From the NCBI RefSeq assembly GCF_020075705.1, contig NZ_JAIQUM010000034.1, forward strand, positions 1 to 56,106: a stretch of DNA of 56,106 nucleotides. The letters run 5' to 3'. The position numbers were made by a program, and so were the translations under genes. Positions 9,826 through 18,825 of the stretch are shown one piece after another. The first letter of the stretch is position 1. Each line of letters begins with the position of its first letter. A model generated the notes under the pieces. The model was given only the letters and a program-made list of their open reading frames with translations. It searched no databases and was not told where the DNA came from. This stretch comes from Metabacillus rhizolycopersici. Its GTDB lineage: Bacteria > Bacillota > Bacilli > Bacillales > Bacillaceae.

Positions 9826-9864
9826 AACAAAAAGGCCGACGATTCATTCGACAGCCCTTTTGTT
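9826..9864 (-). terminator. Terminator of ppc
   Basis: Stem AACAAAAAGGCCGACGA / TCGACAGCCCTTTTGTT, with T-rich flank on the minus strand, immediately downstream of the ppc stop codon. Confidence 0.8.
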
Positions 9865-9874
9865 ATGTAAATTA

Positions 9875-12637
9875 TCAACCTGTATTACGTAAACCAGCTG
9901 CAATACCGCTAATTGTTAATAATACTTCCGTTAATAACTCTTCATTAGGTTCTTCTTGTTCTCGAAGTTCCTTAATTAGTTCAACTTGTAAAAAGTTTAA
10001 TGGGTCTACATAAGGATTTCTGCGATGAACAGATTCCTTGATATTTGGTGTATGATCCAATAATTCCTCATCATCAGAAATTTTAAGTAGAACCGCTTTA
10101 GTCTTTTCATATTCTTCAACGATATTTCCAAAAATACGATCTGCAATTTCTTTGTCATGTACAAGAGATGTGTATTCCTTAGCAGTCGTAATGTCTGCTT
10201 TCATTAGTGCCATTTGCAGATTATCAATTGTCGAACGGAAGAATGGCCATTCTTCGTACATACGTTGTAATAACTTAAGGTTCTCCTCACCTTTTGAAGC
10301 AAAGCTTTCTAAGCCTGAACCCGCTGCGTACCATGCTGGTATTAGCTGGCGACTTTGTGTCCACGCAAAAACCCATGGAATCGCACGTAAGTCCTCAAAG
10401 CGATTACGATTTTTACGTTTAGAAGGACGTGAACCAATATTTAATTCTCCGACCTCGTTCAAAGGTGTTGCTTCTGTAAAATACGTTAAAAAGTCAGGAT
10501 CCTCGAACACGAGAGATTGATATTTTTTAAGAGAAATATCTGAGATCTCTTCCATTGCTTCTTCCCATGCTTTTTCACGCAAGTGTTGCTGCTCTGATTC
10601 CTCTGATAAGTTAACAGAAGCCTCAATTAATGTTGAGGTTGCTTGCTCAAGACTACGGTAAGCAATATCTTCAAGCAAGTAACGAGAAGACAAGACTTCC
10701 CCCTGCTCTGTAATCTTTACTCCATCTCCAAGTGTTTCTCTTGGTTGTGAAAGAATGCTTCGATTTAATGGACCGCCTCCACGTCCTAAAGAACCACCTC
10801 TACCATGGAAAAACTTCAATCCGATGTTATGGCGTTTTGCCATGTCATGGATTTCAAGCTGTGCTTTATAAAGCTTCCAATTTGCCGTTAGAGTTCCACC
10901 ATCTTTACTACCATCAGAGTAGCCAAGCATGATTTCTTGAGAATCTCCATGTATTTTCAAGTGATTACGGTAAACATCCAAATTAAATAATGTTTCCATA
11001 ATGTTTGGACCTGCGATTAAATCATCTACTGTTTCAAGAAGCGGAGCCACATTTAAATGACTTTCAACGGTTCCATCCGCATGAAGTCTGTAAATACCAG
11101 CTTCCTTCGCTAGCACCAATACTTCAAGTAAATCACTTGCAGATTGAGTCATACTTACTAGATACACAAGAATTGATTTTTTACCGAAAGTTTCATGTGC
11201 TTCTTTGATCATTGTAAAGACTTTGATCATTTCTTGAGTTTCTTTTGAATAATCCTCATTTAATAATAAAACTGGACGAGGGTCCATCAACACGTTTTCT
11301 AATGTCTTCATTTTTTCATCTTCAGAAAGTGCTGCATAATCATCCGTTACTTTCACTTTACGTAAAATTTCTGTAATCGCCGCTTCATGCTCTCCACTAT
11401 GATTCCGAATATCAAGTGTAGCTAAATGGAAGCCAAATAATTGAACTTGTCGAATTAATTTGTTAAGCATTTTTAGTTCACGATCTGCCGGCTGATGATT
11501 GTTTACACTTTGATGAATTAATAAAAGATCATCCAGTAATTCGTTAGCTGATTGATACCCAATTTCTGAATTACCTACTTCTTTAAGACGTTTTATAATA
11601 ATAGCGATTTTGCGACGATATACTTCCGTTTCAACTGGCCAACGCTTTTCTATTTTTAGGTACGTTTTTTCATCATTTTCAACATTTGCAATTAGCTCTT
11701 CACTAACCTTTGCACGTGTTGTCGAGTGACTGAAGCGTTTCATCAATTCGACTAGTGCTTCTTTGTATTTTTTTATCGCTAATTCACGTTGTCGTATTAA
11801 GGTCTCCCAAGTGACTTCAGGAGTTACATTTGGGTTCCCGTCGCGGTCCCCACCAATCCACGAACCAAAATGTAGGAAATTAGGAACTTCCCACTTATGC
11901 TTTGGAAATTGCTCTGTAAGACCTTCTTCAAGATCTTGATGGATATCTGGAAGGACATCAAAAAAGGTTTGATCAAAATAATAAAGTCCGTTACGTACTT
12001 CATCAATAACTGTCGGTTTTCTTTCACGTAACTCTTCAGTTTGCCATAGAATCGTTACTTCATTTAATAAACTATCCTCCAGTTTTTTGCGTTCCTTTTT
12101 TGTCAACGTAGTGTTATCTAAGTTTTTCAAAATAGTTGCGATACGCTTTTGGATTTCGATTACTGAACGCTTCGTCGCTTCCGTTGGATGGGCAGTAATA
12201 ACTAACTCTAGCGATATCGTATTTAGAACATTTTGAATTGTCGCCTCATCAATTTTATTTTCTTTCAAGGATAAAATTGCACTTTCGATTGAGGCCTTCT
12301 GTACGACATGATCATCTTGAAGCTGATATTCTCGGCGTCTGCGGATGCGATGATTTAATTCTGCGGCATTGATTAGATGAAAGTAAATTGAAAAGGCGCG
12401 AATAACTTGCTTACGCATCGGTGGATCTAAATTCACAATTTCTTCTTTTAATTCATTATAGATATCTTTATCATCATTTTTTCGAAGAGTTATCGCCATC
12501 ACTCTTAACTTTTCAACTTTTTCTAGAAGCTGCATTCCACCATGATGAACAAGGATTTCACCAAGAATATGACCTAGTGTTTTTATATCACGACGTAATG
12601 GGAGACTGCTACTATTTGTATCAATACTTGTTGTCAT
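9875..12637 (-). CDS. ppc: Phosphoenolpyruvate carboxylase
   Basis: Carboxylates PEP with bicarbonate to oxaloacetate, refilling the TCA cycle; cytoplasmic, usually a homotetramer. The 920 residues match the full bacterial length. Visible signatures are ITAHPTEATKRS with catalytic His150, FHGRGGSLGRGGGP (about 605-620), GYSDGSKDGG, and the invariant C-terminal ending NTG. GAGGGAAG precedes the ATG at 12637. It is monocistronic with its own terminator. Anaplerosis fits a strain that makes acetyl-CoA and pyruvate from aromatics, but that link is inference. Confidence 0.98.
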   Translation of the reverse strand: MTTSIDTNSSSLPLRRDIKTLGHILGEILVHHGGMQLLEKVEKLRVMAITLRKNDDKDIYNELKEEIVNLDPPMRKQVIRAFSIYFHLINAAELNHRIRRRREYQLQDDHVVQKASIESAILSLKENKIDEATIQNVLNTISLELVITAHPTEATKRSVIEIQKRIATILKNLDNTTLTKKERKKLEDSLLNEVTILWQTEELRERKPTVIDEVRNGLYYFDQTFFDVLPDIHQDLEEGLTEQFPKHKWEVPNFLHFGSWIGGDRDGNPNVTPEVTWETLIRQRELAIKKYKEALVELMKRFSHSTTRAKVSEELIANVENDEKTYLKIEKRWPVETEVYRRKIAIIIKRLKEVGNSEIGYQSANELLDDLLLIHQSVNNHQPADRELKMLNKLIRQVQLFGFHLATLDIRNHSGEHEAAITEILRKVKVTDDYAALSEDEKMKTLENVLMDPRPVLLLNEDYSKETQEMIKVFTMIKEAHETFGKKSILVYLVSMTQSASDLLEVLVLAKEAGIYRLHADGTVESHLNVAPLLETVDDLIAGPNIMETLFNLDVYRNHLKIHGDSQEIMLGYSDGSKDGGTLTANWKLYKAQLEIHDMAKRHNIGLKFFHGRGGSLGRGGGPLNRSILSQPRETLGDGVKITEQGEVLSSRYLLEDIAYRSLEQATSTLIEASVNLSEESEQQHLREKAWEEAMEEISDISLKKYQSLVFEDPDFLTYFTEATPLNEVGELNIGSRPSKRKNRNRFEDLRAIPWVFAWTQSRQLIPAWYAAGSGLESFASKGEENLKLLQRMYEEWPFFRSTIDNLQMALMKADITTAKEYTSLVHDKEIADRIFGNIVEEYEKTKAVLLKISDDEELLDHTPNIKESVHRRNPYVDPLNFLQVELIKELREQEEPNEELLTEVLLTISGIAAGLRNTG

Positions 12638-13071
12638 AGATTCACTTCCCTCAAATTTTGTTATTCTGGTAAATATTAAGATAATTCTATCATAACATTT
12701 TCTAGAGAGAAAATCAGCAAAAAACGTATTAATGATATCAACATGAGATGAATTCTACGGAATTGATCTAAATTAGACATCTAATAAGCATGTTTTTTTA
12801 CATTTTAACGCGAAATGTAAATGAATTGGAAACTAAACAGTCCTGCTAGCAATTTTAAAATAATAAAAAGTATCGATTCTATTTATAACTAATTAGATTT
12901 CCATCTAATTTTATTATCTTTTTTAACCAGTAAAATATTCGTTGAAAAATCGTGATTCAACTCACTAAATTAATTTTGAAGGAGCCTTTTTACAGAAAAG
13001 CTAACATTATTATTTCATTTTCAAAATCGTGATTTGAATCCGCATGGATATGACTGCACTGTGAAACGGGA
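12638..13071. other. Intergenic region, AT-rich
   Basis: No gene, RNA motif or clear repeat is seen. It contains the ppc promoter region, in which no regulatory site could be recognised. Confidence 0.5.
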
Positions 13072-13103
13072 TAAAGACCCTACTTAAAAAAGGAGGGTCT
13101 TTT
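13072..13103 (-). terminator. Terminator of the two-component operon
   Basis: Stem AAAGACCCT / AGGGTCTTT with an A/G-rich loop, directly before the histidine kinase stop codon. Confidence 0.75.
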
Positions 13104-13106
13104 CTC

Positions 13107-15299
13107 TTATCTATTCGATAATTCTAACTTTAGGGTAACTTTAAACAAATCACCATCAACATCAATATCCAAAGCCCCTTCATGCAAATCAATAATTGAT
13201 TTAGCAATCGCTAGACCCAGGCCAGATCCATCCGTATTACGTGATTCGTCACCGCGCTTAAATCGATCGAATAACTCATCAACATCATCATTTAGCTCAT
13301 ATTTTGAGATGTTTTTAAACGTAATCATCACATGTTCTTTTTCCACTTTGACATTAATATATGCCCTTGTGTTTTCTAAGGAATATTTAAGGATGTTTCC
13401 AATTAAGTTATCAAATACACGCCAAATCTTTTGGCCATCTACAATGGCATAGACTGGTTGATCCGGATTTATAACTCTAAATTGTATCGAGGAGTCTTGA
13501 ATCGTTTCGTTATATTCAGCCAACGCTTGTTGTAGTAGTTGAACGATATCAACTTTTACTTTTATTAACTCGATGTTTCCACTCGCCATTTTTGATGCTT
13601 CAAATAAATCATCAATTAATACTTTTAAGCGTTTTGATTTTCGATCAATCACTTCAAGATACGTACTACGTTCATCTTCGGTTATTTCATGATTTTTCAA
13701 AAGCTCTGAATACGTAATAATCGATGTTAATGGCGTACGTAAATCATGGCTAACATTTGTTATTAATTCTGTTTTTAACCTTTCGCTTTTTGCCTGCGCT
13801 TTTTGTGAAACCTTCACACCATGCTTCATTGTATTAATATCTTCTGCAAGTTTAGCCAAAACTGATTTTCCGACAACTTTTAGATCAGGCTCAAAATGTC
13901 CATTTGCTAATGCATGGGTATTTTTAATTATTTCGTTAAAATAGCCTGTTCTTTTGACGATAAGGAAAAACAATGGTACTACGACAATGAAAAACGCTGG
14001 TACATACAGGAGTAGGAATAATGGTTCGATGATGATTAGGATGGTTCCTACTCCAAATAGAAAGACTAATGTTAGAATGATAAATACTTGTGTTCCTACT
14101 TTTCGATTTAGGAATGCATCTCTAATTATTTTTACGAATTGTGCAATCAATAAGGTTTTCCAGATTTCTTTATTAGTAAATAAAGAAATTAGTCTCGGAT
14201 ACATTAAGATTCCTTGTATGACAGTAACTCCAAAAAACAAAATTAATAAAATGAACAGATTAATCATTTCTCTAAGCATGGAATAATCATATATATCAAG
14301 CATCAAAAATAGCGAAATCACCGCTGTTACTCCAAAAGGAATTAAGGCAACATCAAACGGGATTCTATCATAGTATGCCTTCCACTTACTTGAAGCAATT
14401 CTATTAACAATCCTTATTTTCTTCCCAATCAACACGCTTACTACTAAAGCTATTACTGCTCCAATCGTAAATATCCAAAACAACTTTCTTTGTTCCTGAT
14501 ATTCATAATATTCGCCCATTATATAATTTGATTTAGGTGCATCTTTAGAAATCGAGATTTTCCCTTCATATAATGCATTAGAATCAGTTATAAATTCATC
14601 ATTACTTAAGCTGAATTGATGCTCCCACATGTTAAGGTAATTATGATTCCCCATTGGATAACTACGAATAAATGCCATCGTTTTATTATTTATATACTTA
14701 TCAACTGATTGACTTTCTTTACTTGGAAGATTAGTGTATATTTCATCAGTTGATATGTTCTTAAGATAATATGTAAAAACCTTTTGATATGTTAGATAAT
14801 CTTCACGATGCGTTTCTAAGTCCTTGTAATATTCATCAATTTGTTGTTCCTTTTCCTTTAGTATTTTCTCCTTGACATACTCATCACTTTCAAAGTTTTT
14901 TGTGATATCTTTTATCTTTGTATCTCTTTCATTCCTATATATATCCATAATATTTTTGTCATTGCTATCTTGAGCATTTTGAATGTTTTCTTCATATTGT
15001 TGTTCAATACTTGTAATTTGCTCGGCAAGATCACCGTATCGATAACGATATTCTTCTACTTCTTCATTTGTTATCGCAATCGATTTTTTCATTTCTTCTT
15101 TAGATTGATAAGAAACCTCAAATGCCTGGATATATTCAATTAATTGGCTTACCCTCTCTTCAAATTGAATCGTCTTAAAATAGCTTTGCTTTGTGTACTC
15201 TCTATCATTAACTAATGCTGCAAATACACCACTCACTCCATAAGTAAATAAAATAAGCCAGACAATCATCGCGGCTCTACTTTTCCATTTTGTATCCAA
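13107..15299 (-). CDS. Sensor histidine kinase
   Basis: Membrane kinase of 730 residues paired with the response regulator just upstream. TM1 (about 9-28) is followed by a charged extracytoplasmic domain of about 240 residues rich in Glu/Lys/Gln, probably coiled coil. A cluster of further TM segments follows (about 270-455), then a HAMP-like linker, HisKA with phospho-acceptor His518 (NVSHDLRTPLT), an N box (DNLIGNILKYS, about 630) and a G box (GSGLGLAIA, about 692). Several membrane helices after the sensor domain suggest more than simple ligand sensing. The start is a TTG at 15299 with AGGTGG upstream, overlapping the regulator gene by 23 bases, so the two are translationally coupled. The stimulus is unknown. 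Confidence 0.9.
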   Translation of the reverse strand: MDTKWKSRAAMIVWLILFTYGVSGVFAALVNDREYTKQSYFKTIQFEERVSQLIEYIQAFEVSYQSKEEMKKSIAITNEEVEEYRYRYGDLAEQITSIEQQYEENIQNAQDSNDKNIMDIYRNERDTKIKDITKNFESDEYVKEKILKEKEQQIDEYYKDLETHREDYLTYQKVFTYYLKNISTDEIYTNLPSKESQSVDKYINNKTMAFIRSYPMGNHNYLNMWEHQFSLSNDEFITDSNALYEGKISISKDAPKSNYIMGEYYEYQEQRKLFWIFTIGAVIALVVSVLIGKKIRIVNRIASSKWKAYYDRIPFDVALIPFGVTAVISLFLMLDIYDYSMLREMINLFILLILFFGVTVIQGILMYPRLISLFTNKEIWKTLLIAQFVKIIRDAFLNRKVGTQVFIILTLVFLFGVGTILIIIEPLFLLLYVPAFFIVVVPLFFLIVKRTGYFNEIIKNTHALANGHFEPDLKVVGKSVLAKLAEDINTMKHGVKVSQKAQAKSERLKTELITNVSHDLRTPLTSIITYSELLKNHEITEDERSTYLEVIDRKSKRLKVLIDDLFEASKMASGNIELIKVKVDIVQLLQQALAEYNETIQDSSIQFRVINPDQPVYAIVDGQKIWRVFDNLIGNILKYSLENTRAYINVKVEKEHVMITFKNISKYELNDDVDELFDRFKRGDESRNTDGSGLGLAIAKSIIDLHEGALDIDVDGDLFKVTLKLELSNR

Positions 15300-15969
15300 T
15301 TCCCCATACCACCTTTAAATATCTTGGATTTTTAGGGTCGATTTCAATTTTTTCCCGAATTTTACGAATATGCACTGCAACGGTATTATCCGCGTTGTAG
15401 CAAGGTTCCTTCCAAACCTTTTCATAAATTTCAGTGATAGAGAACACTCGACCAGCATTCACCATTAATAATTCAACGATTCTGTATTCAATCGGAGTTA
15501 ATTTTACAGCTTCACCATTTACAGCAACTTCTTTTGCGGCTTGATCAATCGTAAGTCCATTTAGATCTATCTGTTTGTTTCCACCTTCAAATGGACCTAA
15601 TTTCACATATCTTCTAAGCTGAGATTTCACTCTGGCAATAAGTTCTAATGGATTAAATGGCTTTGTCACATAATCATCAGCACCAATTTGTAACCCTAAA
15701 ATCTTATCGGTATCTTCACTTTTTGCACTTAAAATAATAATTGGGATATTCTTTTTTTCACGTATTTTAAATGTTGTTGCAATTCCATCCATTCTTGGCA
15801 TCATAATATCTAATAAAATTAAGTGGACTTCATGTTCATTTAATCGTTCAGTTGCTTCAATGCCATCCCGTGCAGTTAATACTGTCATTCCTTCATTTTT
15901 TAAATATATTTTAATCCCGTCTCGGATTTCTTTATCATCATCCACGACTAACACAACATAATTATCCAT
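15277..15969 (-). CDS. OmpR-family response regulator
   Basis: A 230-residue DNA-binding regulator. The receiver domain (1-115) has acidic pocket DDD (10-12), phospho-acceptor Asp54 (LLDIMMP) and Lys103 (VTKPF). A winged-helix DNA-binding domain follows (about 130-228, ending YLKVVWGIGYKMEK). AAAGGAGG precedes the ATG at 15969. It is the first gene of a two-gene operon with the overlapping kinase. Targets are unknown. Confidence 0.93.
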   Translation of the reverse strand: MDNYVVLVVDDDKEIRDGIKIYLKNEGMTVLTARDGIEATERLNEHEVHLILLDIMMPRMDGIATTFKIREKKNIPIIILSAKSEDTDKILGLQIGADDYVTKPFNPLELIARVKSQLRRYVKLGPFEGGNKQIDLNGLTIDQAAKEVAVNGEAVKLTPIEYRIVELLMVNAGRVFSITEIYEKVWKEPCYNADNTVAVHIRKIREKIEIDPKNPRYLKVVWGIGYKMEK

Positions 15970-16295
15970 TTACACATTCCTCCTTTCCAAAGTATACCAT
16001 GTGTGGATTTTAAGATTATTTCTAGTATAAGCAGTAGTTCTTAATTAAAGGGTAAGAGAAATATGAAGAATTCCTTAAGATTTAATTGGCTACTATGAAG
16101 AAACTAATAAACCTCCAAATTAATTACAAAGGGTTCCGTTTTAGGTTGCTTTTTCAAATTACAGAAGAATTGATATCTTAGTTTCTGGTCACAGTTAAGG
16201 GTTTTTGGTTACCCGCATTGCCCTTTTGGACACGTTTATTACTTTTTCGTTACCGCCAGTGATTTCGGGCAAAATTTAGTCCTTCAAATAACATA
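15970..16295. other. Intergenic region
   Basis: It contains the regulator promoter. No gene is seen. A GC-richer stretch at about 16190-16270 does not look like coding sequence in any frame. Confidence 0.5.
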
Positions 16296-16327
16296 AAATG
16301 ACGTGTGCTAATTCACACGTCATTTTT
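16296..16327 (-). terminator. Hairpin terminator downstream of the esterase gene
   Basis: Perfect stem AAAATGACGTGTG / CACACGTCATTTT with a 5-nt loop and A/T runs on both sides. It lies about 80 bases beyond the minus-strand stop codon and may act in both directions. Confidence 0.75.
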
Positions 16328-16405
16328 TATGATTAACACTTCTTGTGACTAAAATTTGAATACTCCTCAAATTCCCCTCATCAGTCATGCTAGTAGTTAT
16401 TTAGC

Positions 16406-17182
16406 TTATTTGGGAATGGATGATAGGTAGTCTACATCTATAACATAATTAGATAGTGGAATATCTAGATTTTGTATTGCACGGGACACCAAGTTGCCCA
16501 TTTGGATAGCTCCGTATTCTTGAAAATGTGTATTATCCTGTGAACCTTTTGGGAATGCTGGATACACTCCTGGTTCTGTATGTAGAAATACCGATCGTGT
16601 CCCCTTTGGACCAATCTTATTATAGTACGCAATGCTTAAGGCACTGAGATCTACTAATGGAACATCTAATTCTGTAGCTACCTCCTTCATCCCTTGGACA
16701 TATTCTGGAAAACTGACATTGAATTGGCCAGTAGCTTCATTAAAAACTCTTCGTCCAATTGGTGTTATTAAAATAGGTGTTGCCCCACGCTGACGTGCCC
16801 CATCAACATATATTTTTAAATATTTTTTAAAATCTCCCACAGATGTATAAAGCTCTGGACGATTTTTTTTGGCATCATTATGTCCAAATTGGATAAGAAG
16901 ATAATCATTCGGTTTCATTACCCTTAAAATCCTCATTAATCTACCTTCATTGATAAACGATTTCGAGCTTCTGCCACTAATTGCATGATTTTCAAACATA
17001 ATTTCCGAGCTGAAAAATTGTGAAATCATTTGTCCCCAACCAGCTTTTGGCTCCCATTTCTTATCATATGTCTGCACAGTTGAATCTCCAGCTATGAACA
17101 CTCTCAGATGTTTTTTAGGCATCTTCTCAATAGGTTTCGCAGGTGCAACTGGAGTCGAAATGAATAATATCAATAAACTCAT
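16406..17182 (-). CDS. SGNH/GDSL esterase, rhamnogalacturonan acetylesterase-like (CE12 type)
   Basis: A secreted esterase likely removing acetyl groups from pectic or other polysaccharides. All SGNH blocks are visible: AGDSTV with nucleophile Ser34, GRSS, FGHND, and DNTH (Asp216, His219). The ATG at 17182 falls in the middle of what looks like a signal peptide. The same frame stays open upstream to about 17230 and reads IIIKKKSKWRAIIIVL, a normal positively charged n-region plus the start of an h-region, but without a canonical start codon. Either translation starts at a rare ATC/ATT codon about 10 bases after GAAGGG, or a base was lost from the AAAA run at 17230-17233, which would restore an ATG start at 17238. 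It stands alone, with no other polysaccharide gene nearby. Confidence 0.8.
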   Translation of the reverse strand: MSLLILFISTPVAPAKPIEKMPKKHLRVFIAGDSTVQTYDKKWEPKAGWGQMISQFFSSEIMFENHAISGRSSKSFINEGRLMRILRVMKPNDYLLIQFGHNDAKKNRPELYTSVGDFKKYLKIYVDGARQRGATPILITPIGRRVFNEATGQFNVSFPEYVQGMKEVATELDVPLVDLSALSIAYYNKIGPKGTRSVFLHTEPGVYPAFPKGSQDNTHFQEYGAIQMGNLVSRAIQNLDIPLSNYVIDVDYLSSIPK

Positions 17183-17403
17183 TAAAACTATAATAATCGC
17201 TCTCCACTTGCTTTTCTTCTTAATAATGATTTTGCACCCATCCCTTCTTCTTTCGTTTTGTGTATAGCTATAAGTTTGAAAAATTCTTCATAGTTTTCCC
17301 GAAAAAAATTTTAGAATGTAGATGATTTAATTTTTATTAACGCCGTTTCCATATTAAGAGGAACAATCTCTTCCACATTTGCCTCTATCTATTTGAGACG
17401 ACG

Positions 17404-17428
17404 AAAAAACCTCCAAATTCACGGAGGC
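17404..17428 (-). terminator. Terminator downstream of the ylbL-like gene
   Basis: Stem ACCTCC / GGAGG(C)T with six T following on the minus strand. A second, weaker pairing (TTTTACAAAAAGT / ACTTTTGTAAAA, about 17439-17483) lies between it and the stop codon. Confidence 0.65.
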
Positions 17429-17484
17429 TCCTAAAATTTTTTACAAAAAGTAGCTACGAGAATATTCACCGACTTTTGTAAAAT

Positions 17485-18525
17485 TTATTGTTTCTCTTCT
17501 AGATCTTCCAAATAATCAATAGCTTCCTCTAATGAAGCAACTGGTACTACTTGAAGGTCGTATTCATTTCCCTTAACTTCTGCGAGGACATCCTTTTCAT
17601 TCGTGTCGATAGCAGTGAGATCTTTTGGTGTGAAGAAGATGTCTGCCCCTTCTTCATTAGCTGCTGTCACTTTATGAGTGATTCCACCTATTTGACCTAC
17701 GTTACCGTTATGATCAATTGTACCAGTACCGGCAATTTTGTATCCTTTTGTCAAATCGGCTGAAGTTAGTTGATTGTAGATTTCCAGGGAAAACATTAAG
17801 CCAGCTGATGGTCCACCAATATCCTCACTATTTATTTTTACTTTTTTTGATACAGTGGCTGTGAATTCTTCTTCTGGAACAATTCCTATACCAGCCCTAT
17901 TAGTTGAAGCATCTACAGTAATCATTTCAACATTTTCTTTCAACTCTTGTCCACCACGTTCGATTGTTAGTGTGGCACTATCACCTATTTTTTTATTTTC
18001 TTCAATATATGAGATAAACTTAGGTGCTTCCGTTATTTTTTCACCATCAATACTCGTAATGATGTCGCCGACTTTCAGTACTTTTTTTGCCGGTGAATCT
18101 GGAAGAATGCCACTTACGAAAATTCCATGATAGGCAATGTCCACCTGTTCACCTGCTTCTATAAAGCCTGCGACTAAGGCATTTTGCTGAGAGTCCTTCA
18201 TCATAAAGTTTAATAGCTTTGTATATTCATCATCAGATAAATCACCTTTCACATCATCACCTTTCATAATATCGGTGTGAGGCGCAATAAGCCCGTACGC
18301 TAATATATAAGGGTTAAAAGCTTTTATAGATAGTACCGTTGTAAGGTTAAAGCTTCCTTTTTTTTCATCTCTGTGTCCACCTTCCACCGTTATGATCGGC
18401 TCTAATGCTTCAACAGGCCCTGGTTGATAAAGATAGAATGGTGTCGGGATAAAGGCAATAATGATCAAACATATCATCGTGATCAATATCCGTTTCATTG
18501 AGAATTTATAGTATTTTCGTATCAC
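17485..18525 (-). CDS. ylbL: PDZ/Lon-type membrane serine protease, YlbL-like
   Basis: A 346-residue membrane-anchored protease of the YlbL/SepM family, acting outside the membrane. One TM segment (about 12-30) is followed by the family mark YLYQPGPVEAL, a PDZ domain (about 125-200, GDIITSIDGEKI) and a Lon-type catalytic domain with Ser240 (GGPSAGLMF) and Lys285 (GGITHK). The start is GTG at 18525 with AGAGGAG upstream. In B. subtilis ylbL sits near coaD (ylbI); here it is alone between unrelated genes. SepM processes a competence peptide in Streptococcus; the substrate here is unknown. Confidence 0.9.
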   Translation of the reverse strand: MIRKYYKFSMKRILITMICLIIIAFIPTPFYLYQPGPVEALEPIITVEGGHRDEKKGSFNLTTVLSIKAFNPYILAYGLIAPHTDIMKGDDVKGDLSDDEYTKLLNFMMKDSQQNALVAGFIEAGEQVDIAYHGIFVSGILPDSPAKKVLKVGDIITSIDGEKITEAPKFISYIEENKKIGDSATLTIERGGQELKENVEMITVDASTNRAGIGIVPEEEFTATVSKKVKINSEDIGGPSAGLMFSLEIYNQLTSADLTKGYKIAGTGTIDHNGNVGQIGGITHKVTAANEEGADIFFTPKDLTAIDTNEKDVLAEVKGNEYDLQVVPVASLEEAIDYLEDLEEKQ

Positions 18526-18767
18526 TAGATAATCTCCTCTTTTGTTTATGTATTAATATACTATATTATTATATTCTTATTTAATGAAAAATAGAATTTC
18601 AACAACTTGATATAAAGCGCGAGTTACTTCTTAAAACTTGAGGTAGGTGTCTCACTTCTAAAAGAGGAGTGGATTAGATTGAAATTTGGGCAGTGAACAA
18701 AAGCGCTGGAGCTGGATGTCGCGCGCTCATCCACATCACCATAATTTCACAGTTCTCTAATCGATAA
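18526..18767. other. Intergenic region with dispersed repeat
   Basis: No gene is seen. It contains the ylbL promoter region and repeat copy 4 (listed separately). Confidence 0.5.
18695..18740. repeat. Dispersed repeat copy 4
   Basis: GAACAAAAGCGCTGGAGC is followed by TGGATGTCGCGCGCTCATCCAC. The tail matches copy 1 (TGGATGCCGTGCGCTTATCCAC) with a few changes. Confidence 0.65.
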
Positions 18768-18823
18768 AAAAAGACTGGGATTTGGCTGGAAGCATTCACT
18801 TCCAGCCAAATTCAGTCTCTTTG
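18768..18823 (-). terminator. Strong terminator of the TPR-dynamin gene
   Basis: A long stem of about 20 bp (AGACTGGGATTTGGCTGGAAG with its complement) has a 6-nt loop and a T run on the minus strand, ending 3 bases before the stop codon. Confidence 0.85.
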
Positions 18824-18825
18824 AA

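Noticed and set aside
9251..9874. Possible S-box (SAM) riboswitch before the MetE-like gene, expected from B. subtilis yxjG/yxjH
   Set aside because: No S-box core or kink-turn sequence found on the minus strand in this interval.
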